Source: Corynebacterium sp.
GTDB lineage: Bacteria > Actinomycetota > Actinomycetes > Mycobacteriales > Mycobacteriaceae
Assembly: GCF_030538285.1 (NCBI RefSeq)
Contig: NZ_JAUNUG010000023.1
Coordinates: 1-46,082 of the forward strand
Direction: 5' to 3'
Length of the DNA stretch: 46,082 bases
The notes beneath the pieces are model-generated. The model had not been told where the DNA came from, did not search any database, and saw nothing but the letters and a program-made list of their open reading frames with translations. The position numbers were made by a program, and so were the translations under genes. The stretch's first letter is position 1; every line of letters starts with the position of its first letter. This document shows positions 34,348-42,986 of this stretch, in pieces.

Positions 34348-34808
34348 TCACCGTGCCCAGGTCGGGGCACGGGCTCGTCGGGGACCAAGAGCATCGAGAC
34401 CCGGGTCGAGCGCGTCCACGAAGCCCTCGGCCCCCTCGATGAAGTCAGCCGCATCAGCACCGTGCGCCTGGCGCTTGATGCCGAGGAACTCCCGCAGGCG
34501 GCCAGCAATGCGCCAAGCCCTGGGCTACCGGCGCAGCGACTCCTTCCAGCGCTCGTAGCGCTCCCGGCGCTGGCGCAGCACCTTTGGCCTCCTCGGCGCG
34601 GCGAGCCTCGAGCAGGGGCGGTGGCCAAGAGCTTCCACGCCTCCATCGGCGGGTCGGAGTCCGGTTCGGTGCATGACCACGCGAGCACGGCCCTCTGGTT
34701 GTCGTTGAGGTTCCAGTCCACGGCTCCATCGTGGGCCGAAGCGAAGGGGGTCGCGTCCGGCCCCGCCGGCGTCCCGCCCCTGATCGACCTGTTCACGAGG
34801 GAGGGCAT
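34348..34808 (-). pseudogene. decayed gene: two frameshifts and an internal stop
   Basis: Coding-like sequence on the minus strand jumps frame twice. It runs MPSLVNRSIRGG...VDWNLNDNQRAVLAWSCTEP...MEAWKLLATA in one frame, LLEARRAEEAK in the next, then KVLRQRRERYERWKESLRR, a TAG, and in the same frame RAWRIAGRLREFLGIKRQ...GADAADFIEGAEGFVDALDPGLDALG to a TGA at 34348. The jumps fall at a C run (GCCCC) and an A run (AAA), each an apparent one-base insertion. The product would be a small, charged helical protein; I do not know the family. The start is approximate. Confidence 0.6.
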
Positions 34809-35264
34809 GTCCGACCCGCTCTCGCAGGCGATGGTGCTGACGGCCATCGTGATCACGATGGCGGTCCCGGCCTTCGTTGCCACCATGGCCCTACCGCAGC
34901 TTCCAGCTGCAGGGGAACGACGAGGTCTCCGAAGACATCGAGGACCGCCGAACTCGCGAACTCGCCGAGCTGGTCGGTGTGAACGGACTGGGCCAATCCG
35001 GATCGCGCGACGACGCTCAAGCGGCCTGGTCGAAGATGCCGCGCTGGACGGCGAGTGCCTTCTTGAGCCTCACCACCGGCGCGAGGCCAGCACTGCCGGC
35101 CGCCGGTTCGACGGCGACCAAGTTCGCCTCGGCCAGTTGCCCGATACCGGGAGGGTTAGCCTCGTGCGCGTGGCCGGCGGCCGGGTGTCCCCAAGGGGTA
35201 GGCCCACCGGGGCTGCCGGCCCGTCCTGCCTTCGGTGTGCGAACGTCCAAGGGAGAATGGTGAC
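34809..35264. other. intergenic stretch without a supported gene
   Basis: Open frames exist on both strands, but none has protein-like composition with a ribosome binding site. The minus-strand end PVVRLKKALAVQRGIFDQAA (stop near 35020) looks faintly like a gene remnant. The right end carries the start signals of the gene at 35265. Confidence 0.4.
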
Positions 35265-35837
35265 ATGGAGGAAACGAACGCACCCGGGACCTGGCACGTC
35301 GACGATCCCACGAAACGGGTTGACTGGCAGCTGGCCAAGGACGCGTGGGCGGAGGCGGCCCTGCCCGAGCTTGAGCGTGTCGCCGGATCGTACGCGGCCT
35401 CCATCACCTACACCGACCTCGCGGAGCGGGTCCAGCAGGTCACGGGCTACCGCACCAAGGTGCTGCTGGCCAACTGGATCGGCCAGGTCCTCGAGGTCGT
35501 GCTGCGCCGCACGCTGGAGGAGGACCTCCCGCCTCTCACGTCCCTCGTGGTCCACAAGGACACCGGCGGGGTCGGCGACGGCTACTACAACAGGGATCAC
35601 GCCCAAGGGAGCATCAACGACCCGGGCCTGCTGCAGCGGATCGCTGCCCAGGATCGGCTCGCCTGCTACCGCGCGTACTGCTCCGACGTTCCCGCGGACG
35701 CCGCGCCGCAGATGACGGAGCTGTTCGCCGAGCGGCAAGCCCGGTCGACTCGGCGACAGGATCCCCCGCCCGAGAGAGTGTGCCCGACATGCCGCTACGT
35801 GCTCCCCCTCGCAGGAGTGTGCGACTTCTGCGGCTGA
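35265..35837 (+). CDS. hypothetical protein with C-terminal zinc ribbon
   Basis: 190 residues from ATG 35265, behind GGGAG. The first 80 residues include a helix-turn-like region (ITYTDLAERVQQVTGYRTKVLLANWIGQVLEVVLRRTL), which may bind DNA. A histidine and tyrosine motif follows (VGDGYYNRDH). The C-terminus is a zinc ribbon, CPTCRYVLPLAGVCDFCG. I cannot name a family. It lies alone between the decayed gene and the YegP-like gene in the defence region. Confidence 0.75.
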   Translation: MEETNAPGTWHVDDPTKRVDWQLAKDAWAEAALPELERVAGSYAASITYTDLAERVQQVTGYRTKVLLANWIGQVLEVVLRRTLEEDLPPLTSLVVHKDTGGVGDGYYNRDHAQGSINDPGLLQRIAAQDRLACYRAYCSDVPADAAPQMTELFAERQARSTRRQDPPPERVCPTCRYVLPLAGVCDFCG

Positions 35838-35915
35838 TCCTGCAGGAGGAAGGTCCCTCTTGGCGGGCCCTCGTCATGGATCGGTGCCCCAGCAGCTGTC
35901 GGGGCATCCTGTGTT

Positions 35916-36098
35916 CTAGCCGTCGACCTCGACGATGGCCGCGCCCGGTGCGTTCTTCTGCACCGAGGCGACTCCGTTGAGGCAGCTGGCCTTGGACTCG
36001 TAGGCCTCGCCCGTGGCGATGACCTGGCCGTTGCTGGCCTTGAGCCGGAACCGGTACTTGCCGGCCTTGTCCTGGTAGACCTCGAACTTCCCAGCCAT
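35916..36098 (-). CDS. DUF1508/YegP family protein
   Basis: 60 residues from ATG 36098, which follows GAAGGGAGG; the longer frame is unsupported. The sequence FEVYQDKAGKYRFRLKASNGQVIATGEAYESKASCLNGVASVQKNAPGAAIVEVD is a single YegP-type unit: a small beta sheet with the F-R-L-K-A-x-N-G-Q-V-I core and a helix. Function is not established; such proteins are widespread and occur in one to two repeats. Convergent with the gene at 35265. Confidence 0.92.
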   Translation of the reverse strand: MAGKFEVYQDKAGKYRFRLKASNGQVIATGEAYESKASCLNGVASVQKNAPGAAIVEVDG

Positions 36099-36328
36099 GA
36101 CGGCCTCCCTTCGCTGTTGAACCAACGGTAGCCACGCGTGAGCCCCATGGGCTGTCACGCGCGCGGGGACGTGTCCGAACGCGTCGGGTGGGGCATGCGC
36201 CGTGGCCACAACTAAGAGTCGCTGGGCAGTTGTGAGAGGATCCAACCAACTTGTAAGAGTCTTGCAAGACTGTTAGCTTACGTCTTGTGAGGCCACCAGA
36301 TCGGTCGGCGAAAGCACAAGGAGAGAGC

Positions 36329-36760
36329 ATGACGGACTACGTGCAGGTCCCCGTTCCGGCCCACCTCGTGGCCGATGTGATGCAGTTCATCGTCGAGCGC
36401 AGCAGCAAGGGCCAGACGGCGAGCCCGGCCCTCGAGGCCGACCCGGCGGCGGCCGGCCCCGCCATCCGAGAGTGGACCACTGAGCAGTTCGAGCTGCTCG
36501 CCAGCAGCGAAGCCAGGTCGGTCAAGCTGTTCTGCCAGGTGCTGGACATCCTGGCCGAGGCGGGCCCCGCGGGCCTGCCCCTAGACGAGATCGCCTTCAA
36601 GACCGGGGTCGAGGGCCTCACCATGCAGAGGACCTTCGGCCGGGTGACCGCGTGGATCCGCAAGCGTGGCATCGAGCTCCGGTGGCCGATCCACTACCCG
36701 CAGGGAAACTGGGCGATGACCCCGACCAATGCCGCAGCATGGAAGCAGGTCCGGGGCTGA
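36329..36760 (+). CDS. hypothetical protein, possible winged-helix fold
   Basis: 143 residues from ATG 36329, preceded by AAGGAGAG. The first 30 residues (YVQVPVPAHLVADVMQFIVERSSKG) resemble an amphipathic N-terminal helix. The second half, LFCQVLDILAEAGPAGLPLDEIAFKTGVEGLTMQRTFGRVTAWIRKRGIELRWPIHYPQGNWAMTPTNAAAWK, has the helix-helix-wing order of a small DNA-binding domain. I do not recognise the family. A strong hairpin lies 14 bp past the stop. The region upstream (about 36245-36290) is AT-richer than its surroundings and likely holds the promoter. Confidence 0.75.
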   Translation: MTDYVQVPVPAHLVADVMQFIVERSSKGQTASPALEADPAAAGPAIREWTTEQFELLASSEARSVKLFCQVLDILAEAGPAGLPLDEIAFKTGVEGLTMQRTFGRVTAWIRKRGIELRWPIHYPQGNWAMTPTNAAAWKQVRG

Positions 36761-36773
36761 CTCCACTCCCCAC

Positions 36774-36810
36774 CGAAGGCCGCCTCGGACTCCGTCCCAG
36801 GCGGCCTTCG
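36774..36810 (+). terminator. strong hairpin after the 36329 gene
   Basis: A perfect 12-bp stem, CGAAGGCCGCCT (36774-36785) with AGGCGGCCTTCG (36799-36810), closes a 13-nt loop 14 bp past the stop codon. No T run follows, as is usual in high-GC actinobacteria. Confidence 0.75.
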
Positions 36811-37044
36811 CCGTCGGGAAGGCCACGGGGGTATGCGCAAGCCGATCCTTATGCGGGACGGCGGAAGTGGTGCTCGTGCCGTTGTGATGCGCGGGGAAGC
36901 CCGTGAGCCCCGTCCGGTGCAGCGCCCCGGTGCGTGGGCGTCCATCAGGGTCTACTCAATTGGCGCGGTCTTCGGCGCGCACTTCCCGCGTAATGTGAAG
37001 TCATTCGGAGAGTCGCTTGACGGGTGCGACGGGAGGTCAAGTCC

Positions 37045-37623
37045 ATGACTGGACGTGTCTACGGGTACGCCCGAGTCAGCTCGAAGGATCAGAACCTCGA
37101 ACGACAGCGCGAGGCACTTGCTGGCGTCGACGTGCTCGTGGAGGAGAAGGCCTCCGGGGTGGCCGACCGAGAGAAACTCTCGACGCTGATGGCGTTCGCC
37201 CAGCGCGGCGACACCATCCGGGTCAAGTCGATCGACCGGCTCGCCCGCGACACTCGAGATCTCCTCCGCATCGTCGACGAACTCGCGGACAAGGGCGTCG
37301 GGTTGGAGTTCATCGACTCCCCCATGCTCAACGTTTCCACCAAAGAAGGCCGAGCGATGATCACGGTGTTCGCCGCGTTCGCCGAGCTGGAACGCGAAGC
37401 GATCAAGGAACGCCAGCGCGAAGGCATCGAGCTGGCAAAGGCTGCTGGCAAGTACGCCAAGGCACCCAAGCTCGCTCCCGAACAGATCGAGCGCGCCCGG
37501 CACCTCGTTGAAACCGGGGTGCCCAAAGCGCGGGTCGCCAGGGGACTCGGGGTCTCTCGCCAGACACTCCATTCAGCGCTCGCCGGGCAAGGTCCATACG
37601 CAGCGTCGCTACCCCGACGATGA
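37045..37623 (+). CDS. serine recombinase (resolvase/invertase family)
   Basis: 192 residues from ATG 37045, behind GGGAGGT. The catalytic domain opens GRVYGYARVSSKDQNLERQ, with the nucleophilic Ser near position 10 and the supporting Arg residues in SIDRLARDTRDL. The long E helix (MITVFAAFAELEREAIKERQREGI) leads to a C-terminal helix-turn-helix (VPKARVARGLGVSRQTLHSAL). This is the size of a Tn3-type resolvase or DNA invertase. No transposase adjoins it and I see no obvious invertible segment. It may be a leftover of an element end or act on the mobile island to its left. Confidence 0.93.
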   Translation: MTGRVYGYARVSSKDQNLERQREALAGVDVLVEEKASGVADREKLSTLMAFAQRGDTIRVKSIDRLARDTRDLLRIVDELADKGVGLEFIDSPMLNVSTKEGRAMITVFAAFAELEREAIKERQREGIELAKAAGKYAKAPKLAPEQIERARHLVETGVPKARVARGLGVSRQTLHSALAGQGPYAASLPRR

Positions 37624-37656
37624 CACATCGCCCTTGCCCTGCTGCGGGCTGAGCGG

Positions 37657-37683
37657 ACCCCAGCACACGAGTGGTGCTGGGGT
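37657..37683 (+). terminator. hairpin after the serine recombinase gene
   Basis: A perfect 10-bp stem, ACCCCAGCAC (37657-37666) with GTGCTGGGGT (37674-37683), lies 34 bp past the recombinase stop. Nothing gene-like occurs between here and the next hairpin at 37880. Confidence 0.75.
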
Positions 37684-37879
37684 ACACCCAAGCAACCGAG
37701 CGTCCGCCGTGTCCGGATCGCGTGGTCATGGGGTCCCGTGCGGGCCTGTGCCACCGTCTGTTCACGCGTCTAGACCCCAATGCTCCACCTGTCGCTGGCC
37801 TGCCGCGGTCGACAGTTTGATCCGCCACGATCGTGATCGGTTTAGCGACTAGGAAGCAGTATCCGGGGCGGTGCCGGGT

Positions 37880-37916
37880 GAGCGGGCTCGCAGGAGAGTC
37901 CCCTGCAGGCCCGCTC
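37880..37916 (-). terminator. two-tier hairpin at the end of the fructan operon
   Basis: An outer 8-bp stem, GAGCGGGC (37880-37887) with GCCCGCTC (37909-37916), encloses an inner 5-bp stem, GCAGG with CCTGC. It begins 16 bp past the stop of the minus-strand GH32 gene and probably ends the operon transcript. As a symmetrical structure it may also stop transcripts from the left. Confidence 0.7.
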
Positions 37917-37931
37917 CAGCGACTGAACGGT

Positions 37932-39482
37932 TCAGACGCGCAGTTCCGTGATCGTGAGATCACGGAAGGTCGCGGACCCGTCGTGGGAGTACGCGCGGAT
38001 CCTGTCGTCCACCTCTAATGGGAAGACTCGATGAGAGTGAACCACTCGACCGTCCCCGACGAAGAACTCCACGCTGGTGCGGTCCACCAGGATGCGGAGG
38101 CTGACCGACCCGACGGACGGATCGAACTTCATCTGGGATTCGCCGGCCGTGGGATTGATCGTTGGGCGCCGGTTGACGTACGTGAACGGTCCGGGCATGT
38201 AGATGCCTGCTGCGACATGTCGCCCGCCGCCCTGAGCTCGGCACACTTCGAAACCGATGTTTCCTGGCGGCTTGGACGGGTCCCATTCAGCTTCGCAGGT
38301 CAGCTCGTAGGCCAGCGCACGCACGTCGAGGTCGTGAGTGCCCGCGAGGTGGACGTCCCCGAAGCGGTGCGTCTTGCGCGCGTACTGCGACAGGGCCGCG
38401 GTGGGGCTGGAAACGAGGTAGTACGTGCCGTCGGCTGAGAGGAGTCGGATGTCGCGAACGATCATGTCGTCGCCGTTGTACTGGTCAGTGGCCAGGGTGG
38501 GGGTGTTGTGTGGGTAATCCCAGAAGTTGGCCCAACCGATGATGTGCCGGATTGACGGGTCGATGCGGCCGTGGGCGTCGCGTTCTTCGTAAGTTGCGGC
38601 GCCGTAGAAGTCGAAGCCGCGGTCGAGCCACTCGGGTTCCGCATGGTTGGCGGCGAAATTTGAACCGTCGAATGTCCCCACCCAGTAGGCGTAGGTGGCA
38701 GGCAGCCCTCGGCCCTTGCCGTTGGCGCTGACCCCTAGTACCCAGTGCGAGGTGCCGTCATCTGCAGTCATCTCGAACAGGTCGGGACACTCCAGCAAAC
38801 CTAGGTCGTCCCTGACGAAACCCCCCGCGTACTGCCAGCTCTTCAGATCGACGGAGGTGTAGAAGCCGATCTTGTGTCCCTCCGCGAGCGCCATCGCCCA
38901 GCGGGAGCGCTGCTCATCCCAGATGACTTTCGGGTCGCGGAAGTCACGCACACCCGGGTTGGCAAGGGCGGGCGTGAGGCTGCCGGGTTTGAAGGTGGCA
39001 CCACCGTCGGTGGAGACCCAGAGGTACTGCGCCTGAACTCCGCGGGGCGCTTGGGTGACCAGCGCGATGACGGCACCAGCTCCATAGCCGGCTGTGTTCC
39101 GATCGTCGATGACCAGGGACCCTGACCAAACATCCTCGTTCGCGTTGGTGTGCTTGGGGATCGCGATCCCGCGATCACGGAACGACACGTGGTCTGTGGT
39201 CGTGGCTCGACGCCATGCAGTTCCGCCGCCGCCGGCGAGGTAGTCCGCGTTGTACAGGTAGTAGTAGTGGTACTCCCCGTCGATCCACACCGGACGCTGG
39301 GGATCATTCTTCCAGTTGTCAGGGACGCTGAAGTGGTAGTGGGGCCGCTGGCGGCTGCGTCCCCGGGCGGGTGCTGCAGCGGGTGCGGCCAGAGCGTCTG
39401 GCGCGCCCAACAGGGACACAGCGCCGACCGCGGTTGCCAAGCCTGCAGTACCGATGAGGCTGCGCCGGGTTAGTTCGTTCAT
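37932..39482 (-). CDS. Tat-exported GH32 glycoside hydrolase (fructanase/invertase type)
   Basis: 516 residues from ATG 39482, 4 bp overlapping the fructokinase stop; the long frame beyond is shadow. The N-terminus MNELTRRSLIGTAGLATAVGAVSLLGAPDALA is a twin-arginine signal. The five-bladed propeller carries the three acid motifs: nucleophile Asp in NWKNDPQRP (usually WMNDPNG), the stabiliser in DFRDPKVIWD, and the general acid in LLECPDLFEM. A C-terminal beta sandwich ends SLRILVDRTSVEFFVGDGRVVHSHRVFP, as in the family. It would split fructans or fructo-oligosaccharides outside the cell for the transporter encoded upstream. Substrate (inulin, levan, sucrose) cannot be read by eye. Confidence 0.9.
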   Translation of the reverse strand: MNELTRRSLIGTAGLATAVGAVSLLGAPDALAAPAAAPARGRSRQRPHYHFSVPDNWKNDPQRPVWIDGEYHYYYLYNADYLAGGGGTAWRRATTTDHVSFRDRGIAIPKHTNANEDVWSGSLVIDDRNTAGYGAGAVIALVTQAPRGVQAQYLWVSTDGGATFKPGSLTPALANPGVRDFRDPKVIWDEQRSRWAMALAEGHKIGFYTSVDLKSWQYAGGFVRDDLGLLECPDLFEMTADDGTSHWVLGVSANGKGRGLPATYAYWVGTFDGSNFAANHAEPEWLDRGFDFYGAATYEERDAHGRIDPSIRHIIGWANFWDYPHNTPTLATDQYNGDDMIVRDIRLLSADGTYYLVSSPTAALSQYARKTHRFGDVHLAGTHDLDVRALAYELTCEAEWDPSKPPGNIGFEVCRAQGGGRHVAAGIYMPGPFTYVNRRPTINPTAGESQMKFDPSVGSVSLRILVDRTSVEFFVGDGRVVHSHRVFPLEVDDRIRAYSHDGSATFRDLTITELRV

Positions 39483-40492
39483 GAGTGATTTCCTTCCTGG
39501 GGGATCGGGAAACGGGGGTGCGTTCGGGTGGACGGAGTTGGGAAGCTGTTGATCTTGTCGAAGGTTTCGAGCTCGGCCAGCGTGGGGGGATTGGCTCCTG
39601 CCCTGCTGACGGTGATCGCTGCCGCACAGGCCGCCCTGTGGAGCAGGCGTTCGATGTGGACCATGTCGAGGCTGGAGGGGTGATGGCCCTGAGATGCGAT
39701 CTGGGCCAGGAGCGATGCCATGAAGGAATCCCCAGCCCCGACCGTGTCGACCACTTGGGTGTGCATGGCGGGAGTCCGCACGGTGCCCGCTGGGGTGAGC
39801 GCTAGTGCACCCTGCCCACCCAACGTGACGACGACCAGGGACGGACCGAGACGTAGCCATGAGGCAGCGGCCTCCTCGAGGTCAGCATCGGGGTACAGCC
39901 AACGCAGATCCTCCTCGGAGACCTTCACCAGGGTGCTGAGGGCAACGAACGTTTCGGCGGAGCGCCGGCCATGGTGACGGTCGGGGTTGATGCTCGGCCG
40001 GCAGTTGGGATCGAACGTCACCAGGGCACCCCGGTCGCGTGCAGCAGCCACTGCCTCGAGTACTTGGCCGGCGCCCGGCTCATGGACGGTGGCGATGGAT
40101 CCGGTGTGCAGGAGGCGCGCCCCGACCAGGGATTTCTGGAGGGCGGTGCCCAAGTCGGGCATGTCCCAGTGCAGCTGGATGTCATAGGTGGCCGACCCGT
40201 CAGCACCAAGGGTCGCGGTGGCGACGCTCGTGGGGTTGTCGTCTGGGGGCATGGGGGCGATGACCCCGTTTGAGCGGAGATGGCGGGCCACCATGTCTCC
40301 GTACTCGTCGAGGCCGGTGCGTCCTAGGTAGACGGCTTCGCATCCCAATCTGGCTGCGCCCACCGCCACGTTGAGCGGGCTCCCTCCGACGTGCGGTCGG
40401 CCGTTCACGACGTCGATCAGGCCTTCTCCGACGACGACCACGCGTGGGCGCAGTGGCCGTGTCTGGTCGGTGGGGCCATGCTGGTTGCTCAT
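39479..40492 (-). CDS. PfkB-family carbohydrate kinase, probable fructokinase
   Basis: 337 residues from ATG 40492, overlapping the upstream GH32 stop by 4 bp; the longer frame is shadow. It begins VVVVGEGLIDVVNGRPHVGGSPLNVAVGAARLG, the glycine-rich sugar-binding opening of PfkB kinases, and ends with the catalytic signature VVDTVGAGDSFMASLLA, where the Asp is the base. The length is normal for the family. Placed between two GH32 genes, it most likely phosphorylates fructose released inside the cell. Confidence 0.92.
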   Translation of the reverse strand: MSNQHGPTDQTRPLRPRVVVVGEGLIDVVNGRPHVGGSPLNVAVGAARLGCEAVYLGRTGLDEYGDMVARHLRSNGVIAPMPPDDNPTSVATATLGADGSATYDIQLHWDMPDLGTALQKSLVGARLLHTGSIATVHEPGAGQVLEAVAAARDRGALVTFDPNCRPSINPDRHHGRRSAETFVALSTLVKVSEEDLRWLYPDADLEEAAASWLRLGPSLVVVTLGGQGALALTPAGTVRTPAMHTQVVDTVGAGDSFMASLLAQIASQGHHPSSLDMVHIERLLHRAACAAAITVSRAGANPPTLAELETFDKINSFPTPSTRTHPRFPIPQEGNHS

Positions 40493-41997
40493 GAGGAGCA
40501 CCGACCCGCGCTCTGGAGGGGCCACACGGTGAGCCGCGCTGAGGAGTGTTCTGCCCGGGTCCATATCGACGATGCATCGGCGCGGGCGGGGTAGACACGT
40601 GCGGTGAGGGGAACCCCGTTCGCAAACACCTCCACGATGGAGTGGTCGACGAGCACCCTCAGATCGACCGTGTCACTCGGTGTCGCCGGCAGCGTTCCGC
40701 CAAGTTCTGACACGTCGTAGCCCGTGGCGGGCGCGGCAACTCTGCTGCGGCTTCGGTCGAGTGTGAGGCTCACGGTGCGGTCCTGGATGCGCTCGAGGCG
40801 GAGCAAGGTCTCCTCTTCGGCGTCCCGCGTCGCTCGCACACCGAGTTCGAACCGGCCCCCCACGGGCAGCGAGATGGCACCAGAGATGTCGAGCTGGTCT
40901 CCCGTCGTCCGTGCCATGGTTGGTGTTGTCTGGCTCGTCACGAGCTCGCCCTCGCCAAGCCGGAGCCCATCCACCTCAGCCACCGGGGCGGCGACAAGGC
41001 CTCCCTCGGGGTCAAGGGCTAGGGTCCGGGGCAGGGACATGACGCCCGACCAGCCCGCGGCGTGGGCATCCGCATCCGGTCGTGCTTCCTGAGCCCAGCC
41101 GAATTGGACTCGCCGCCCGTCCGACGTGGGGAAACTCTGTGGGGCATAGAAGTGACGCAGACCGAGGTCCAAGTGTCGTGCGGGGCCATCGGGCAGGAAT
41201 GTCCCGTCGACATAGCGCCCAGTGAGATACAGCGGGTAGAGAGTCTGTCCTTCGTCCCATGCGGAGAACACGAGTACGCGATGCTCGGGCCGCTTCGAGT
41301 CGATGGCGAAGAGGTCGGGGCACTCCCAAGTGGTGCCCAGGAAGCCTCCTGGGGGCACATCCTTCGCGTGCAGAGCGATGCCTCGGTACTCCCACTCGGT
41401 CAGCGTCGGCCCGCTGAAGTGCAGCAGTACGCCACCTTCGCCCCGAAGGCCGGATCCCATCAGTTGGTGCCAGTCGTCTCCCTCGCGCCACACCGTGTGG
41501 TCGCGCATCTCGGTCACGTCCAGCCCGGCGGGCGGGCCTTGGATCACGGGGTTGCCAGGGTGCTTGGTCCACGTACTCAGTGCGTCATCGCCGGTGGCGA
41601 CGCAACAGGTTTGCGTCGGTCCTGCCTCCGGGTCGTGACCCGAGTACACCAGTGTCGGCGTGCCGTTGTCGTCGACCAGAACCCCACTCCAACAACCCGC
41701 GCTATCAGGTCCGGCGGAGGGGGTCAGGGCCACGGGCTCGTCCCGCCAGTGCACCATGTCTGTGCTGGTCGCGTGTCCCCACTGGATGTGGTTGTGACGC
41801 GCCTCCTCCGGGTTGTACTGGTAGAACAGGTGGAAGACACCGTCCCACTCCCCCAGGCCGTTGGGGTCGTTGAGCCAGCCAGCGGGGGCCACGAAGTGGA
41901 AGCCGGGGCGGTGGGGGTCGCGTGCCGCGCGCTCCCGCAGCGTGGTGGAAGGTAGCTCGGGGCAGGCGATGCCGGACTCAACCGGGGATGTGTTCAC
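40489..41997 (-). CDS. cytoplasmic GH32 enzyme (sucrose/fructo-oligosaccharide hydrolase)
   Basis: 502 residues from GTG 41997, overlapping the ATPase stop by 4 bp. No signal peptide. The nucleophile motif is intact (WLNDPNGLGEWDG), the general acid is in WECPDLFAI, and the stabiliser Asp lies in EMRDHTVW, where Pro of the usual RDP is replaced by His. The C-terminal sandwich ends VDLRVLVDHSIVEVFANGVPLTARVYP, typical of invertase and SacC/ScrB types. It would hydrolyse oligosaccharides brought in by the ABC transporter to free fructose for the kinase. Confidence 0.9.
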   Translation of the reverse strand: MNTSPVESGIACPELPSTTLRERAARDPHRPGFHFVAPAGWLNDPNGLGEWDGVFHLFYQYNPEEARHNHIQWGHATSTDMVHWRDEPVALTPSAGPDSAGCWSGVLVDDNGTPTLVYSGHDPEAGPTQTCCVATGDDALSTWTKHPGNPVIQGPPAGLDVTEMRDHTVWREGDDWHQLMGSGLRGEGGVLLHFSGPTLTEWEYRGIALHAKDVPPGGFLGTTWECPDLFAIDSKRPEHRVLVFSAWDEGQTLYPLYLTGRYVDGTFLPDGPARHLDLGLRHFYAPQSFPTSDGRRVQFGWAQEARPDADAHAAGWSGVMSLPRTLALDPEGGLVAAPVAEVDGLRLGEGELVTSQTTPTMARTTGDQLDISGAISLPVGGRFELGVRATRDAEEETLLRLERIQDRTVSLTLDRSRSRVAAPATGYDVSELGGTLPATPSDTVDLRVLVDHSIVEVFANGVPLTARVYPARADASSIWTRAEHSSARLTVWPLQSAGRCSS

Positions 41998-42986
41998 GAT
42001 GCCACCGCCTCATGCGCGGAGAACTCGCGGCGGCGCACGATATGGCCGGGGCTCACGGCGACCTCGACCATCTCGGTGCCCGGGGCGGGCTGTCCGGGCT
42101 TGCCGCCCGGCCCGTACATGGCCGTCTGCACGTCGGATCGGAGTTGCGCCCGTGCGTGTACGTCGAGCACTCGTGTTCGCTGCGGGTCCGGTACGGCCGA
42201 CGTGAGGAGCCGGGTGTAGGGATGCGCTGGTGCGGCCATGACCTCCATGGACGGTCCCGCCTCAACGATCTCGCCGGCGAAGAGGACGATCGTGCGATCG
42301 CTCACGTACCGCGCCGAGGCAAGGTCGTGGGTGATGTAGAGAATTGAGATGCCGCGCTTGTCGCACAGGTCCCGCATCAGATTGAGGACGCCGATGCGCA
42401 CGGAGACGTCCAGCATGGAAGTGGGTTCGTCGGCAAGGATCACTTCGGGTTCGACAGCGAGGGCGCGGGCGATGGCCACGCGCTGCCGCTGCCCCCCGGA
42501 CAGCTGGTGGGGGAAGCTGTCGAGCATGTCGGGGGTGAGACCGACATCCCGCATGAGCTTCTCAGACCGCTCACGGACCTCGGCGGCCCCTCGCGCCATG
42601 CCGTGCAGCACCAGTGGGCGTTCGAGGAAGTGGCTGATGCGCTGGCTCGGGTTGAGTGAGCCGAACGGGTCCTGGAAGACCATTTGGACCTGACGACGGT
42701 ATGCCTTGGTGGCGCGCCGGCCCTCTGTGGCGACGATGTCGCGGCCGTCCACGAGGAAGGTCCCCGTCGTGGGTTGTTCAAGCCGGGCCACGATCCGGGC
42801 GATCGTCGACTTGCCGGAGCCGGACTCGCCCACCAGGGAGACGACCTCCCCCTTCCCCAAGGTGAAACTGACGTCGCGCAGCGCGGTGACTGACCGCTTG
42901 GACAGGAACCCGCCCTGACCGAACTGCTTGGTCAGCGAACGCACCTCCAGAACTGGGGGGGATGACTCAGGCGTGGTGGCGTTCAT
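41994..42986 (-). CDS. ABC transporter ATP-binding protein, DppF/OppF type
   Basis: 330 residues. Walker [10 protein letters not shown], the signature [15 protein letters not shown], Walker [13 protein letters not shown] and the switch His in [13 protein letters not shown] are all intact. The C-terminal [14 protein letters not shown] extension marks it as an oligopeptide-type ATPase. It overlaps its neighbours by 4 bp on each side. In several actinobacteria such peptide-type transporters carry oligosaccharides, which fits the GH32 genes next in line. Confidence 0.93.
   Translation of the reverse strand: MNATTPESSPPVLEVRSLTKQFGQGGFLSKRSVTALRDVSFTLGKGEVVSLVGESGSGKSTIARIVARLEQPTTGTFLVDGRDIVATEGRRATKAYRRQVQMVFQDPFGSLNPSQRISHFLERPLVLHGMARGAAEVRERSEKLMRDVGLTPDMLDSFPHQLSGGQRQRVAIARALAVEPEVILADEPTSMLDVSVRIGVLNLMRDLCDKRGISILYITHDLASARYVSDRTIVLFAGEIVEAGPSMEVMAAPAHPYTRLLTSAVPDPQRTRVLDVHARAQLRSDVQTAMYGPGGKPGQPAPGTEMVEVAVSPGHIVRRREFSAHEAVAS

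Noticed and set aside
34877-35263. A 128-residue open frame on the plus strand
   Set aside because: It has no ribosome binding site and poor protein character. The minus strand there shows only a faint gene-like tail.
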